Source: Agapetus fuscipes
Taxonomy: Eukaryota; Arthropoda; Insecta; Trichoptera; Glossosomatidae
DNA length: 64,000 nucleotides
Assembly (NCBI GenBank): GCA_951799405.1
Contig: OX637344.1
Coordinates: 2,480,001 to 2,544,000 of the forward strand
Direction: 5' to 3'
Of the stretch, positions 49,013 through 58,350 are shown one piece after another. The notes beneath the pieces are model-generated. The model ran no database searches and was not told where the DNA came from. It worked only from the letters and a program-made list of their open reading frames with translations. The position numbers and the translations under genes were made by a program. Each line of letters opens with the position of its first letter. Position 1 is the first letter of the stretch.

Positions 49013-49053
49013 GTAAGTCAGTTTTCATTATTTTAAAATCTACAACGGAATGA

Positions 49054-49698
49054 TAGCGTGAGGAATGATTTTGTAAGAGAAGATTGTGGTGTAAAAGAAA
49101 GTGTGAAAGTGAAGCTTAAAGGAAGTTTGTTGAGATGGTTTGGACATATGGAGAGAATGAGTGATGAAAGACTTACGAAGAACGTATACGTTGCAAAAAT
49201 ATATGGATGTCGTGGACCCTAGAAAGGTATGGATGGACCAAATTCCTGAAATAACGAATGAATGGGATATTAAGAGGCAGTATAAAAGGAGAGCTAGCAT
49301 GAAAAAGGTTATGACTGGATGAAATGAAAGAAGTAAAAGGAGCGAAATAAATGGTAGTTGATCTGTAATGTTGGCGGCTAAGGGAAAGGCGTTTAAGTTT
49401 TTTATATTGGTTTTTATAGATATTTTGTAGATTTAATTTTTTTTATTTACTTAGTGATTGTTTGTTTGTAAAGTAAAATGCAATTAATCATTTGTGTTCC
49501 TTATTTAATACACTTTGCCAATATCACCCCTGGTTCAGGGAAAGTTTGGCAAGAGTTGCAGGGCATATGTTCATTTGAGATCGGGTTTTATGTTGTTATC
49601 CCACATGTAAGCGCTATCTTATACGTGTCTGCTTATTGGAATACATGTAATATGAATCTTAAATGTAATATATCCTTGCAACTTGAATTATAGATTAC
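49054..49698 (+). mobile_element. LINE-W relative, C-terminus, UTR and Rep245
   Basis: Translation: VRNDFVREDCGVKESVKVKL, SLLRWFGHMERMSDERLTKN, VYVAKIYGC, a frameshift, RKVWMDQIPEITNEWDIK.., KRRASMKKVMT. Then UTR and a diverged Rep245 (ATTTGTGTTCCTTATTTAAT to TGCAACTTGAATTATAGATT). Confidence 0.85.
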
Positions 49699-49924
49699 TC
49701 AACTTTACCAGGCAATAAACAGAGTCTTCCTTGTTGAATCATTCTTTGCATGTCAACCCTCACCGTTCATTAATCCGTCTTTTTATTTTCAGATCTTAGC
49801 TACTTCTTTCCATCCACTGCCCATCCACATTTCTCCATGAGTTTCTTCACTGCACTTCCTCTGCCAAAACCCTTCAAAGCCTCCCTTTGTCTTGTGATTA
49901 GAAGACGATCCAGCAAAGGATAAA

Positions 49925-50356
49925 AAATAAAACAACTTTGTTTTTTATTACGGCGAGTATATTCAGTTCAACGACCAGTTTCAAAAACAATCCGTTTGCA
50001 TCTTGAGGTGGCCAAATAATTACCTGAGGATGCAACCGGAACGTTTGGGAAACCGGACGTGGAACTGAATATACTCGCCATAATCAAAAACAAAGTTGTT
50101 TTGTTTTTTATCTTTTAATATGAATGATTACAAAGTGATATAATAAGTTACTACCTACATACTAAGTTGTATTTCTGTAAGAGGTGGCCAAATAATTACC
50201 TGAGGATGCAACCAGATCGTTTGTGAAACCGGACGTGGAACTGAATATACTCGCCGTAATCAAAAACAAACTTGTTTTGTTTTTTTATCTTTTAATATGA
50301 ATGATTACAAAGTGATATAATAAGTTACTACCTACATACTAAGTTGTATTTCTGTT
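49925..50356. mobile_element. HHR-PLE cluster: one inverted and two tandem units
   Basis: Two direct 176-bp units (50005-50180, 50181-50356) begin GAGGTGGCCAAATAATTACC and contain hammerhead-like cores at 50024-50058 and 50200-50234 (CTGAGGA intact, GAAACCGGAC with A where the cleavage triplet needs U). A third, inverted core lies at 49973-50007 (CTCAAGA..GAAACTGGTC, minus strand). Each ends in sequence rich in GTTTTTTATC. Tandem direct terminal repeats plus an inverted copy is the arrangement described for Penelope-like elements. No RT or GIY-YIG coding sequence is present. Confidence 0.7.
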
Positions 50357-50417
50357 GAAGTATTTAGTCATCTTAAAAGTAAAGTGTTATACTCGTATAA
50401 ATAAATCAATAAATTTT

Positions 50418-50677
50418 CACATGATTTATTTGATGAGCACTGATTTTATACGAATCACTAAAAAATAAATGTAAAAAATGGTTCACTTTGCCAATGTCAC
50501 CCCTGTTTCAGGGAATGTCGGCAAGAGTTGCAGGGCTTATGTTCATTTGAGGTTTGGATTTTATTTGTAAGTACACAATCAGCATTTGTAAGCGCGAACT
50601 ACACGTGTTTGTTTGTGGGCATACATCTGAGAGCTTTGAATGAATATATCCTTGCAACTTAGATTATAGATTATAGA
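50418..50677. repeat. SINE-B tail scrap (-) and Rep245 (+)
   Basis: 50418-50458: CATGATTTATTTGATGAGCA. 50469-50677: AAAATGGTTCACTTTGCCAA to ACTTAGATTATAGATTATAG, 5'-truncated and nearly identical to 38866-39027. Confidence 0.8.
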
Positions 50678-50699
50678 TAGACTCCTCAAGTGCCTTCTG

Positions 50700-50900
50700 C
50701 GAGCTGCACTTGCGAGTGTCTTATGAATACTGGAAATTGATTAAAAAAATATTTAAAACAACTCTCACATTATCTTGTTTACGTTTTCTTTCTTTACTCA
50801 AATTGTGGAGAATATGATTCTTAAGACAATTTCATTGAAAGGTCATCTTTGAATCGAATTGTAGACAAGCCGAACAAGCACTGGGGGGAGTAAATGTAAA
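50700..50900. mobile_element. MITE-D, diverged
   Basis: GTGTCTTATGAATACTGGAA, ACAACTCTCACATTATCTTG, TCAAATTGTGGAGAATATGA, CCGAACAAGCACTGGGGG. Inverted ends degraded. Confidence 0.65.
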
Positions 50901-51590
50901 TCATTTTAACGTCTTCTTTTTCTTTGAGGTAAACAGGGTAGTAGGGTAAGAGCGCCAGTGTCAAAGTTCAACAATTTAATTCCTGTAATTAAAGAAAAAT
51001 AAACACAACGTTTTGAGCGTCAAACACAACCACCCTTATTCACAGTCCATCTTAATTCACCCTTGAAAGCTAAAATAACATTTAAATTCTGTTTAATATT
51101 ACTTTTAGTATAGGCACTCTAAATTTGAAGAGGAAAATTCTTCGAGGGTCTTCTTTGGTACTTTCCGCCCCTGAATTAAAAGCTTGGATCCCTAATTAAG
51201 TCGAGTGTTGCCAGGAAATCCCATAATTGGTGCTTTTCCTGCAATTATGACGTCTCGACGACATTTTTAACCTACCCGCCTTTGATAATTTGCTCCGTAA
51301 TTATCGCCCTGGCAACAATTTAAATTAATTCCCGCCCGGCTTCGTGGAATGTTTGCTTCCTAATTTGAATTTTAAATTTAAAAATTATGAAATCGTTTCG
51401 ACGCTCGTTTTGCGGTGCTGTTAATTTTGTTTTGATTCGGATCTTAATTTTTATACCTACCCACATTACATCGTCTTCTTCTAAAAAGACAATAAAATAA
51501 AGGTGTTTCGTATAATATATTTTTTTATTTCGCGATATTTGACACTTTATTTGAATGAACACTTTTAAATTTATAACGTTTTTTTAGTGG
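50901..51590. other. Low-repeat stretch with homeodomain-like motifs
   Basis: 51020-51330 contains repeated TAATTA-type words (CCCTAATTAAGTCGAG, GCAATTATGACGTCTCGACG, CGTAATTATCGCCCTGGCAA, TTAAATTAATTCCCGCC) without copies elsewhere in the window and without an ORF. Possible conserved non-coding regulatory DNA. Confidence 0.35.
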
Positions 51591-51822
51591 ATTTGTGAAG
51601 AGAAATTCAATTTAACAACCTATGTATTCTTTCTAGCCAAAAACCGGTATTTATATCATCAATTATTAATTTATATTTTAATGACTTATTAATGAATAAT
51701 TACCTCTGTTGAACGAAGGTCGAAGTTACGGTCAAAGGGTCAGGCGTGATTCAAACCGGCGTTATTCTGTTCCGAATACGCTAATCAAGAACTGCGGCTT
51801 GACTCCCTCGACCATAGCACCG
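51591..51822 (-). repeat. SINE-C copy
   Basis: Minus strand from ATGGTCGAGGGAGTCAAGCC through TTCGTTCAACAGAGGTAATT to TTTCTCTTCACAAATCC. Head mutated at box B. Confidence 0.7.
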
Positions 51823-51939
51823 TAAAAACCCAACCACGGGTCTTATAGACCCCAGGTAGCTGGTACATTGTACGCACCGGATTTTATTGTGTTTTTGGAT
51901 AAAACCTTTTTTCTCGGCGAGCAAACGTCAGTCTTGTAT

Positions 51940-52152
51940 AGGACTGCCGTCCTTCTTTTTTTGGTGCTAATTTTATCAAAAATCGGTGATCACCATGACT
52001 ATTTTGACGTTGGATGCTGCGGCTCAAAACAGGGGCTTGGTCAAATTACACGACCAAGCTCGTAAACACCTCTGCGGCACTACAGCAAGTGCCATAGACC
52101 CCTAGAGTCTCTGAAATTTAGAGAGTCTCCCGCACAGGATTTCTTAAAAAAA
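51940..52152 (+). repeat. Rep-C copy joined to a type ii SINE-B/LINE-J tail
   Basis: GGTGCTAATTTTATC.., CGGTGATCACCATGACTATT, TTGGATGCTGCGGCTCAAAA, then ACGACCAAGCTCGTAAACAC, CTCTGCGGCACTACAGCAAG, TGCCATAGACCCCTAGAGTC, AGTCTCCCGCACAGGATTTC and an A run. Shows the LINE-J-like tail in its longest SINE form. Confidence 0.75.
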
Positions 52153-52547
52153 AAAACGTGGAGTATTCGGGAGGGGTAGGTGTGTGAATAAATAAGAAGA
52201 GAAAGAATATATGCGCGGGTGGGTGGAACTGCAAATAGTGAGTGAGTGAGAAATAGTTGAAGGAGAAAGATTGCGAGGAGAGATGGGTGGAGGAGGGGAG
52301 AATTGACACGTTTCCCCTTTTATGTAGATTCTGTGCATTATCAGTCCCAGAACTCAAGAACAGACTCAACCTATGTATCTGAAGTAAAATATGTCAATGA
52401 TATATATTATTTTTTAATATAAATAGTTTTTTATTTATTTGAAAATTTGCGGTTGTGACCACGTAAAAAAATATATACGGTGATAGAGCGAAACAGGTAT
52501 GTAGTATGTAACTACTACAAATGATATCTTAAGGCTCTTCTTACCCT
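52153..52547. other. Unassigned purine-rich stretch
   Basis: 52165-52320 is G/A-rich (GTGAGTGAGTGAGAAATAGT, GGGTGGAGGAGGGGAGAATT), giving spurious minus-strand frames. No feature. Confidence 0.35.
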
Positions 52548-52995
52548 AAATCTGCCGTTTTTGTTTCTTACACTATATAGTCTTAGCAAAAGAGTGACGG
52601 TTCACAGTAGGTAATGAAAAAAATCAAGCATGTTTATTATTTTTTTTATCTTAATTATAAAGTTTTTTTATAATGTCAATAGTTTTTGAGTAAATGTGGA
52701 AAAACTGAAACTACTTAATGAATTAAATTTTAATTAAATCGAAGAACACATTTTTTCCATATTAACTTAAAAACTATTGACATTATAAGAAAATGCTTCC
52801 GATATTTCACTAAACAATGTATAGTTCTGTAATTAAAAAGAAAAAAAATCCAAAATATAGCACACACGAGAAAGTAGCTACAAACTGTAAAAAAACGTGT
52901 TGCCAGAGGGGATTTTCAAGTTTACATACATTTTTCTCGAATACTCAATACTTCGAGTGTTGTAAAAAAAAGTCGTACTACGGGTACAGGTAGGT
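52548..52995. mobile_element. Pal-TTAA family, rearranged copy
   Basis: AAATCTGCCGTTTTTGTTTC, then the central inverted pair (TTTTTATAATGTCAATAGTT and complement), ending with sequence shared with the 37.1-kb foldback (CGTACTACGGGTACAGG). A hybrid of the two related foldbacks. Confidence 0.65.
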
Positions 52996-53319
52996 ACTAT
53001 CGATTTTGTTAATAATCTGACGTATTTTTTTTTTCATTTACATTTGCAATTTTCTCGCCATTACTACACCCAATAGAACCTTCCGTGTATTTTGTATTTC
53101 TTTTCTAGATTGGATTTGAAATTATTGTTTTTAGCCTGTGCAGTCATTTATTGTTCCATGCAAAATGTCAACCCGCTGCTAACCGTCATAAACTTAGCTC
53201 TGTGTGAAAACTATCGACTCCTAACAGTGCGCACAAGATGAAAACCTTCTCAAAGTGAAACAGTGACCTGCTATTCAATGCTACATACAGCCACAGCTGA
53301 AAATGAACGTGGCAAACGC

Positions 53320-53400
53320 AAGTAAACTACACATACAATGCAACTTCTTGCCGCGTTATCCCTGAAAAGTTTCGCCTATGGCGAGCGTATATCGACGGTT
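53320..53400 (-). repeat. SINE-A tail
   Basis: AAGTAAACTACACATACAAT, GCAACTTCTTGCCGCGTTAT, TTCGCCTATGGCGAGC. Confidence 0.7.
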
Positions 53401-53585
53401 TATTTGGAATTAAAATCAATTTTGAAATCAATCAATTTTGAAGCGACGTTTTGGTGAAAAATGAGCTATGAATGCTATCCTACTTAAAATTTTCCGCTCT
53501 TTCTAATGCGCTCACTCCCATAGCTCTACGATGTTTTTTGTTGTTGTTGTTTATGCCCAAGCAAACAACTGCGTTTTCGAAGTAT

Positions 53586-54778
53586 GGTTTTTTTTTTTTT
53601 TTTTTAAGGAATCCTGTGCGGGAGGCTCCCCAATTCTTGTGAGTCTTGGGGGTCTATGTCACCCTGGAAGGGTGCCGCAGAGGTGTTGCTTGAGTTCTTG
53701 GTTCTGTCGTGAGGCGCTGCAAGGAAGTGGTGATTGATGTTGGTTTTGAATAAAACCGGATTAAATTGGGAAGGGAACACAGATACTGGTAGACCATTCC
53801 ATAAACGGGCAGTTTGGCAAAGGAATAAGTCATGAAAACGCCAAGTTCTCATAGTTTTGAGATCGACTGCAAAGGGATGAATGAGAGTCGTACTACGAGT
53901 TTCCCTTTCTGAAAAGCGAGGGGGAGGGATTAATGAATGGAGCTCATTAGAACAAGCTCCGTGGTAATATCGATAAAAAAGACTGAGCATTCCAACTTTT
54001 CTTCTGTGCTGGAGCGGCTGCAGATCGGATGTCAGAGAAGGATCATTGATCAACCTCACTGCCCTCCTTTGCACTGAATCAAGTTGGTCACTCAACTTCT
54101 TGGACATACCACACCAGAGATGGCTGCCATACTCGATAATGGGGCGGATTTGGGATTTATACAGAGTCAATAACTGGGCTGAAGTAAAAAACCTACGGGC
54201 TCTGTATAATATGCCGAGTCGCCGGAAAGCGGAAGTTGTGCGAGACTCAATAGCATCATGGTATTTTAACTCTGATGACAGAGAAACACCAAGAAGATTT
54301 AAGTGTTCATGGTTAGAGAGGGAGACATTGTCGAAAGTTGGGAGATAGTTGTTTGGAATCCTCTTTAAGGATATCAGACATGCTTGAGTCTTTTTGACGT
54401 TGAACTCTACAAGGTTGTCAGTGCCCCAACGGCTGACAGCCCTGAGATCTGTATTGATCTTTGAAGCTAATGATTCACGAGCAATAGATATCGCTGAACT
54501 ATTTGGGGGCTTTGTAAAAGAGAAACCGTCATGTATTGTACTGTCATCGGCATAGCAGTGGATAGGAGCACAGGATAGTAAATCATTGATGTGCATAAGA
54601 AAAAGTGTCGGAGACAAGACGGATCCTTGGGGGACACCGGAATTGATTGGTAGCAGGGCTGATTTACTACCATCGATGACTGTTTGGATAGATCTGTCTT
54701 TTAGAAAGCTGGAAATCCATTCTATAAGGAGAGGAGAGGTTTTGGTGTAACCGACAAGATTTTGGCCTTTTTTGTCCT
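53586..54778 (-). pseudogene. LINE-J, reverse transcriptase C-terminal half with poly-A
   Basis: Minus-strand ORF from about 54769 to the stop at 53604 (~388 codons), bounded upstream by an in-frame TAG. Contains LLIEWISSFLKDRSIQTVID, INSGVPQGSVLSPTLFL, HINDLLS, the catalytic CYADDSTI, LVEFNVKKTQACLISLKR, HEHLNLLGVSLSS, FRRLGILYRARRFFTSAQLL, LYKSQIRPIIEYGSHLW, LDSVQRRAVRLINDPSLTS, and FKTNINHHFLAAPHDRTKN. Ends GGGGAGCCTCCCGCACAGGA, TTCCTTAAAA plus ~20 A. Jockey/CR1-like. Upstream RT blocks and the endonuclease are lost; the remaining frame is unbroken. Confidence 0.9.
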
Positions 54779-55595
54779 AAAGGAGCTTGTGACATAAAAA
54801 AATGTAGAACATCGTAAAACCACATTAATAGGAATGCCAATAAATGCCTTTATTTTCTAAATTTTAGAGCAGTTTTGATTTTAACTATATGATGAAAGTT
54901 GTGCCATTTTTCTGCAATGTCAAACTTTAAACTGCTCTCTTGAACATTTTAGTTATTGTCGCTTATGCCCTACTACCTTTTAACCGTCAATATGTAGTTT
55001 TTGTATTTGCTTGTGGGCATGCATTAAATATGAATGTTTAATGGCTGGATTTTTGTAGATTATATACGTATACAATGTCTGTGTTGGTAAAATGAAAATT
55101 TCGAAAAACCTTTATTTTCAAAATGTCTTTATCAGTAGGCTGAGGAATTCGATTTCATTAAAGACATGTGTGAAAACTATATTAATCTCTAGGATTGCTG
55201 CCTTAAATATCATACATTTTAGATTTACGCAATCAAGTTGAGATTTACGCAGTATTCTATACTCAGGGTACTGGTATGATATACGCAACTACATCTTTTC
55301 TAAAAAAAATGAAAAATCCTGCAGTTTAGTTGCGTTTTGCGTCCATCCTCACGATACTACTTTTATGTACAGATACGTTTGAAGAATCAATAGTGAAATG
55401 TAGCATCGTCCTTCGTGATAAAGGTGAACGCGGGCAAGTGCTACGTTATTCGGTCTGTGTGTGTTTTTTAGCCTTTTTAGTAAACATGTTGGCCACGTCA
55501 CGCCATCCCCAACTGTCTCTGCATGAAGACTTATGGTAGCGCAGATAGAGGGATGAAAAGATTTCGGAGCAACTAAATATTAACTTCTTCTTTTC
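54779..55595. other. Mostly unassigned
   Basis: Contains a Rep245 scrap at 54998-55045 (GTATTTGCTTGTGGGCATGC) and a SINE-A tail word at about 55322. No gene. Confidence 0.35.
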
Positions 55596-55741
55596 GTGCC
55601 ACTTCTATCGATCATTTGGGCTATTTTGACTTCGAATACTGGTGTGACCGAATCCATAAAAAAATAAATAATAATAATTGACAATTTGTATACAGCGCCG
55701 TTTAGTGGCACTAGCCACCCCAAGGGCGCTTAAGGGCGCAT

Positions 55742-56030
55742 ACTTTGAGAAATAAGAAATACCGTATCTTTCACCTTATCATACAGAGTAAGATTGAGGA
55801 GAGAAGATCTCAGAGACGCCGAAGGACATCGTGGCTAAAAATCTGCGACATTGGTTCGGGAGAAGCACCAAAATGTGACCGAAGAACATCAGTTTTCTCT
55901 GCTGAATGCTTGGCAGAAGTTCCTTTGTGGTGCGCATACGTCGGAGGATTTCTTCATTGGTGACCCGACCACGCCAAGAGATCCAAAGCATTTTTCAGCA
56001 GGTACACAATATCTCAAACTCTTCAATTCT
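55742..56030. pseudogene. LINE C-terminal remnant with inverted halves
   Basis: Plus strand 55742-55870 encodes LRNKKYRIFHLIIQSKIEER, RSQRRRRTSWLKICDIG. Minus strand 56030-55876 encodes KRIEEFEILCTC, stop, KMLWISWRGRVTNEEILRRM, QQRKLMFFGHIL. In related LINEs these are consecutive (ISWTDRVTNEEVLRRM, LGHILRNxKY, QGKIEGRR). The break falls exactly between FGHIL and RNxKY, with the two halves facing in opposite directions. Confidence 0.8.
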
Positions 56031-56209
56031 TCAAACATTCAAATGTTGACTGAGAACCGTTAAAGAACTTCTTAATTAAAGCAGGAATTAATCATTGCTT
56101 ACAAAAAATGTGCGTATTTATATCAGTCGTTTTTTCAGAAAAATTTAAAGTAGCGATTTTTCTTGGATTCTCATTCAATGTGCTCAAGAGGAATCTTCGT
56201 TCTTTGATG

Positions 56210-56335
56210 AATAAGGATGGCAATGTTTGTCTCTTTAGTGCTCCAACAAAGGCAATTGCACAAGAACATTGTTTGTATGTGTACTGGGGCAATGTGTCTT
56301 ATGTATAATAGAAATTGATTTTGAAAATATTAAGA
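56210..56335. mobile_element. MITE-D half
   Basis: GAACATTGTTTGTATGTGTA, CTGGGGCAATGTGTCTTATG, TATAATAGAAATTGATTTTG. Related to the 28.3-kb copy. Confidence 0.5.
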
Positions 56336-56999
56336 CCCCATAGAGCGAATACGTCCAAAACGGTGTTCTGGGTTTTAAATGTCCATTACGTTTACTTTTT
56401 TTTTAAAATCTGTTACTGTCAGAATAAAATAAAGAAATGTATACTTTACAGATTGACCGTTTCCAAAAATGATAAAAGTTAATTGAATTCTGTCAAAATG
56501 TACACAAACTTATGAAATATTACGAAATAATGCTATCTGGGTTCAATGAATAACTTGAATTTTATGAATGAAAGTATACAAAAAATATATATGAATAGTA
56601 AGTTTGTTAATCAAACTCAAAGTTGACCGCATTTTTTTTTCGTGATAATGCATGTTAATTTAACAAAATACAATAAAAAAACAGCTCCGAAAATGCCATA
56701 CAATTTTGCTAGGCGAAAAGCTACAGAATAAAAGCGGCTGTTTATTTCGTTTTAACGACATTCGAGCTTGAGATGCAGAGCTGAGAGCACGTCCCATTGT
56801 CTAAGAAATTTTCGGCGCGCGAGCTTACCCATACAACATCCGATTTTGACGTGTGTGTGTGAATCCATTGGCTCACGCACCAGGGTCGCAATCTTTAACT
56901 TAATGGGTTTTTTTCTTGATTTAAAAAAAATATATCGATAGTTTTGAAGTTGAACCATTCTTCTTTATAAATAGTTTTGTGAATTAAAATTGTCTTCAC
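56336..56999. other. Unassigned
   Basis: AT-rich. 56752-56860 (GAGCTTGAGATGCAGAGCTG, TTTTCGGCGCGCGAGCTTAC) is GC-richer and open on the minus strand, but no family is recognised. Confidence 0.3.
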
Positions 57000-57300
57000 C
57001 AACCAAATTTGTCTGGATAGACAACGCGGCAAGAAGCTTCACTATATGTGTAGCTTAGTTAAGTTGAGTTGATCATATATTTGTGTTCTTTAACTTGTAG
57101 GTTGGCATGTGGCTGACCACCCATGCTGTAAAAAATGTTTTTACTTGCCAATGTCACCGCTATTTCAGAGAAAGTAAAAAAAAATGTATGTAGGTACACA
57201 TGCAACATGTGTAAGCGTGAATTTAGATGTGCCTGCATATTATAGGCGTGCATTAAATATGAATAAGCCTTGAATGTCAATACATCTTTGTAACAGAGAT
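57000..57300 (+). repeat. SINE-A tail then Rep245
   Basis: 57019-57062: GACAACGCGGCAAGAAGCTT, CACTATATGTGTAGCTTAG. 57078-57300: TGTGTTCTTTAACTTGTAGG, body with partial deletion of the hairpin arm, to CATCTTTGTAACAGAGAT. Confidence 0.75.
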
Positions 57301-57344
57301 CGAATAAGCTATATTGAAAACGACCAAAGTCCGTCGATATTGAA

Positions 57345-57620
57345 AATGAGGCAACTCTGCAGAGGCTCTGGCCACCCCTAGCGGAATGGTGACAGAGTTA
57401 CAGTTACAGTCTGTAATAATCTATAATCGAAGTTGCAAAGCTAAATTAACAATCAAAACTCGTATCAAATGCATGCCCACAAACACGTGTTAGTTCGCGC
57501 TTACAAATGCTGAATGTGAACTTACAAATAAAAACCAAACTAGAAAATGAACAAATAAATAAAGTGGAAATATATCTACAGAGGTACTGGCCACCCCTAG
57601 CGGAATAACGACTGGATACA
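57345..57620. repeat. LINE-W end scraps flanking a Rep245 fragment
   Basis: 57350-57406 (+): GGCAACTCTGCAGAGGCTCT, GGCCACCCCTAGCGG. 57412-57560 (-): CTATAATCGAAGTTGCAAAG to GAACTTACAAATAAAAACC. 57570-57620 (+): TACAGAGGTACTGGCCACCC. Confidence 0.65.
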
Positions 57621-58008
57621 AGTCGTCATCCGAAAAATATTGAGAACTCATGCTGTAGTCATTTAGGGCGTTGCTTAAATTACAATTTGAAAACATTAAA
57701 TAATTGGTAGATTTCTAATAATGTAGATTGTAGAATATGAAACTCTTTTTTTAAATTAGTTTTCGGTGAACGAGGAGTAACCCTGTGCAATAGAAATTTG
57801 TGAAAGGGACATCGCCATCCCAGATCTGTACACATATAGTATAATTTGAGGCAATGTAACATTATTAGTCAAAATAAATAACACCAAAAATCATTTTTGC
57901 GTGCAAAACTTTTAGTTACCATATCACGTCAAAGTAGAAAGGGACAAAAATATTTCTGTCTCACGGCTCGCATCTACCAGACAGAGGGAAAAGTATTGAA
58001 CACAAGAT

Positions 58009-58060
58009 GTTGTGACACACAATGCAAAAACTAATCATTTTTTGCCTTGTGTGTCACGAC
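58009..58060. repeat. Short hairpin
   Basis: GTTGTGACACACAATGCAAA pairs with TTTGCCTTGTGTGTCACGAC around a short centre (AACTAATCATT). Stem ~22 bp with one or two mismatches. Could be a microRNA-like hairpin or a MITE remnant. 57621-58008 and 58061-58204 show nothing recognised. Confidence 0.4.
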
Positions 58061-58204
58061 AGTATGTGCTCAAATCTTTAATCCTTCATTTATACTTTCA
58101 TTGTACTGTTTATGTGAGACATGCCTTTTATTTGGATTTCGAGAATGGAGAGCAAACCATAACACTAGGTATATATAGCGCTTAAAACTCACCGGCGTTT
58201 GAGG

Positions 58205-58350
58205 ACGGTAGCCTCTTAAAGACAACTCTCACATTATCGTGTTTTAATTTTTTCTTCGCTCAAATTGTGTAGAATGTGATTCTCAAGACGATTGCATTCA
58301 TAGGTAATGTTTGAATCAAATGATAGATTTGCCAAACAAGCATTGAGGGG
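58205..58350. mobile_element. MITE-D fragment
   Basis: GACAACTCTCACATTATCGT, CTCAAATTGTGTAGAATGTG, GCCAAACAAGCATTGAGGGG. Confidence 0.6.

Noticed and set aside
56752..56958. Minus-strand 68-codon frame in a GC-richer patch
   Set aside because: No domain, no repeat partner in the window, no splice or promoter context.
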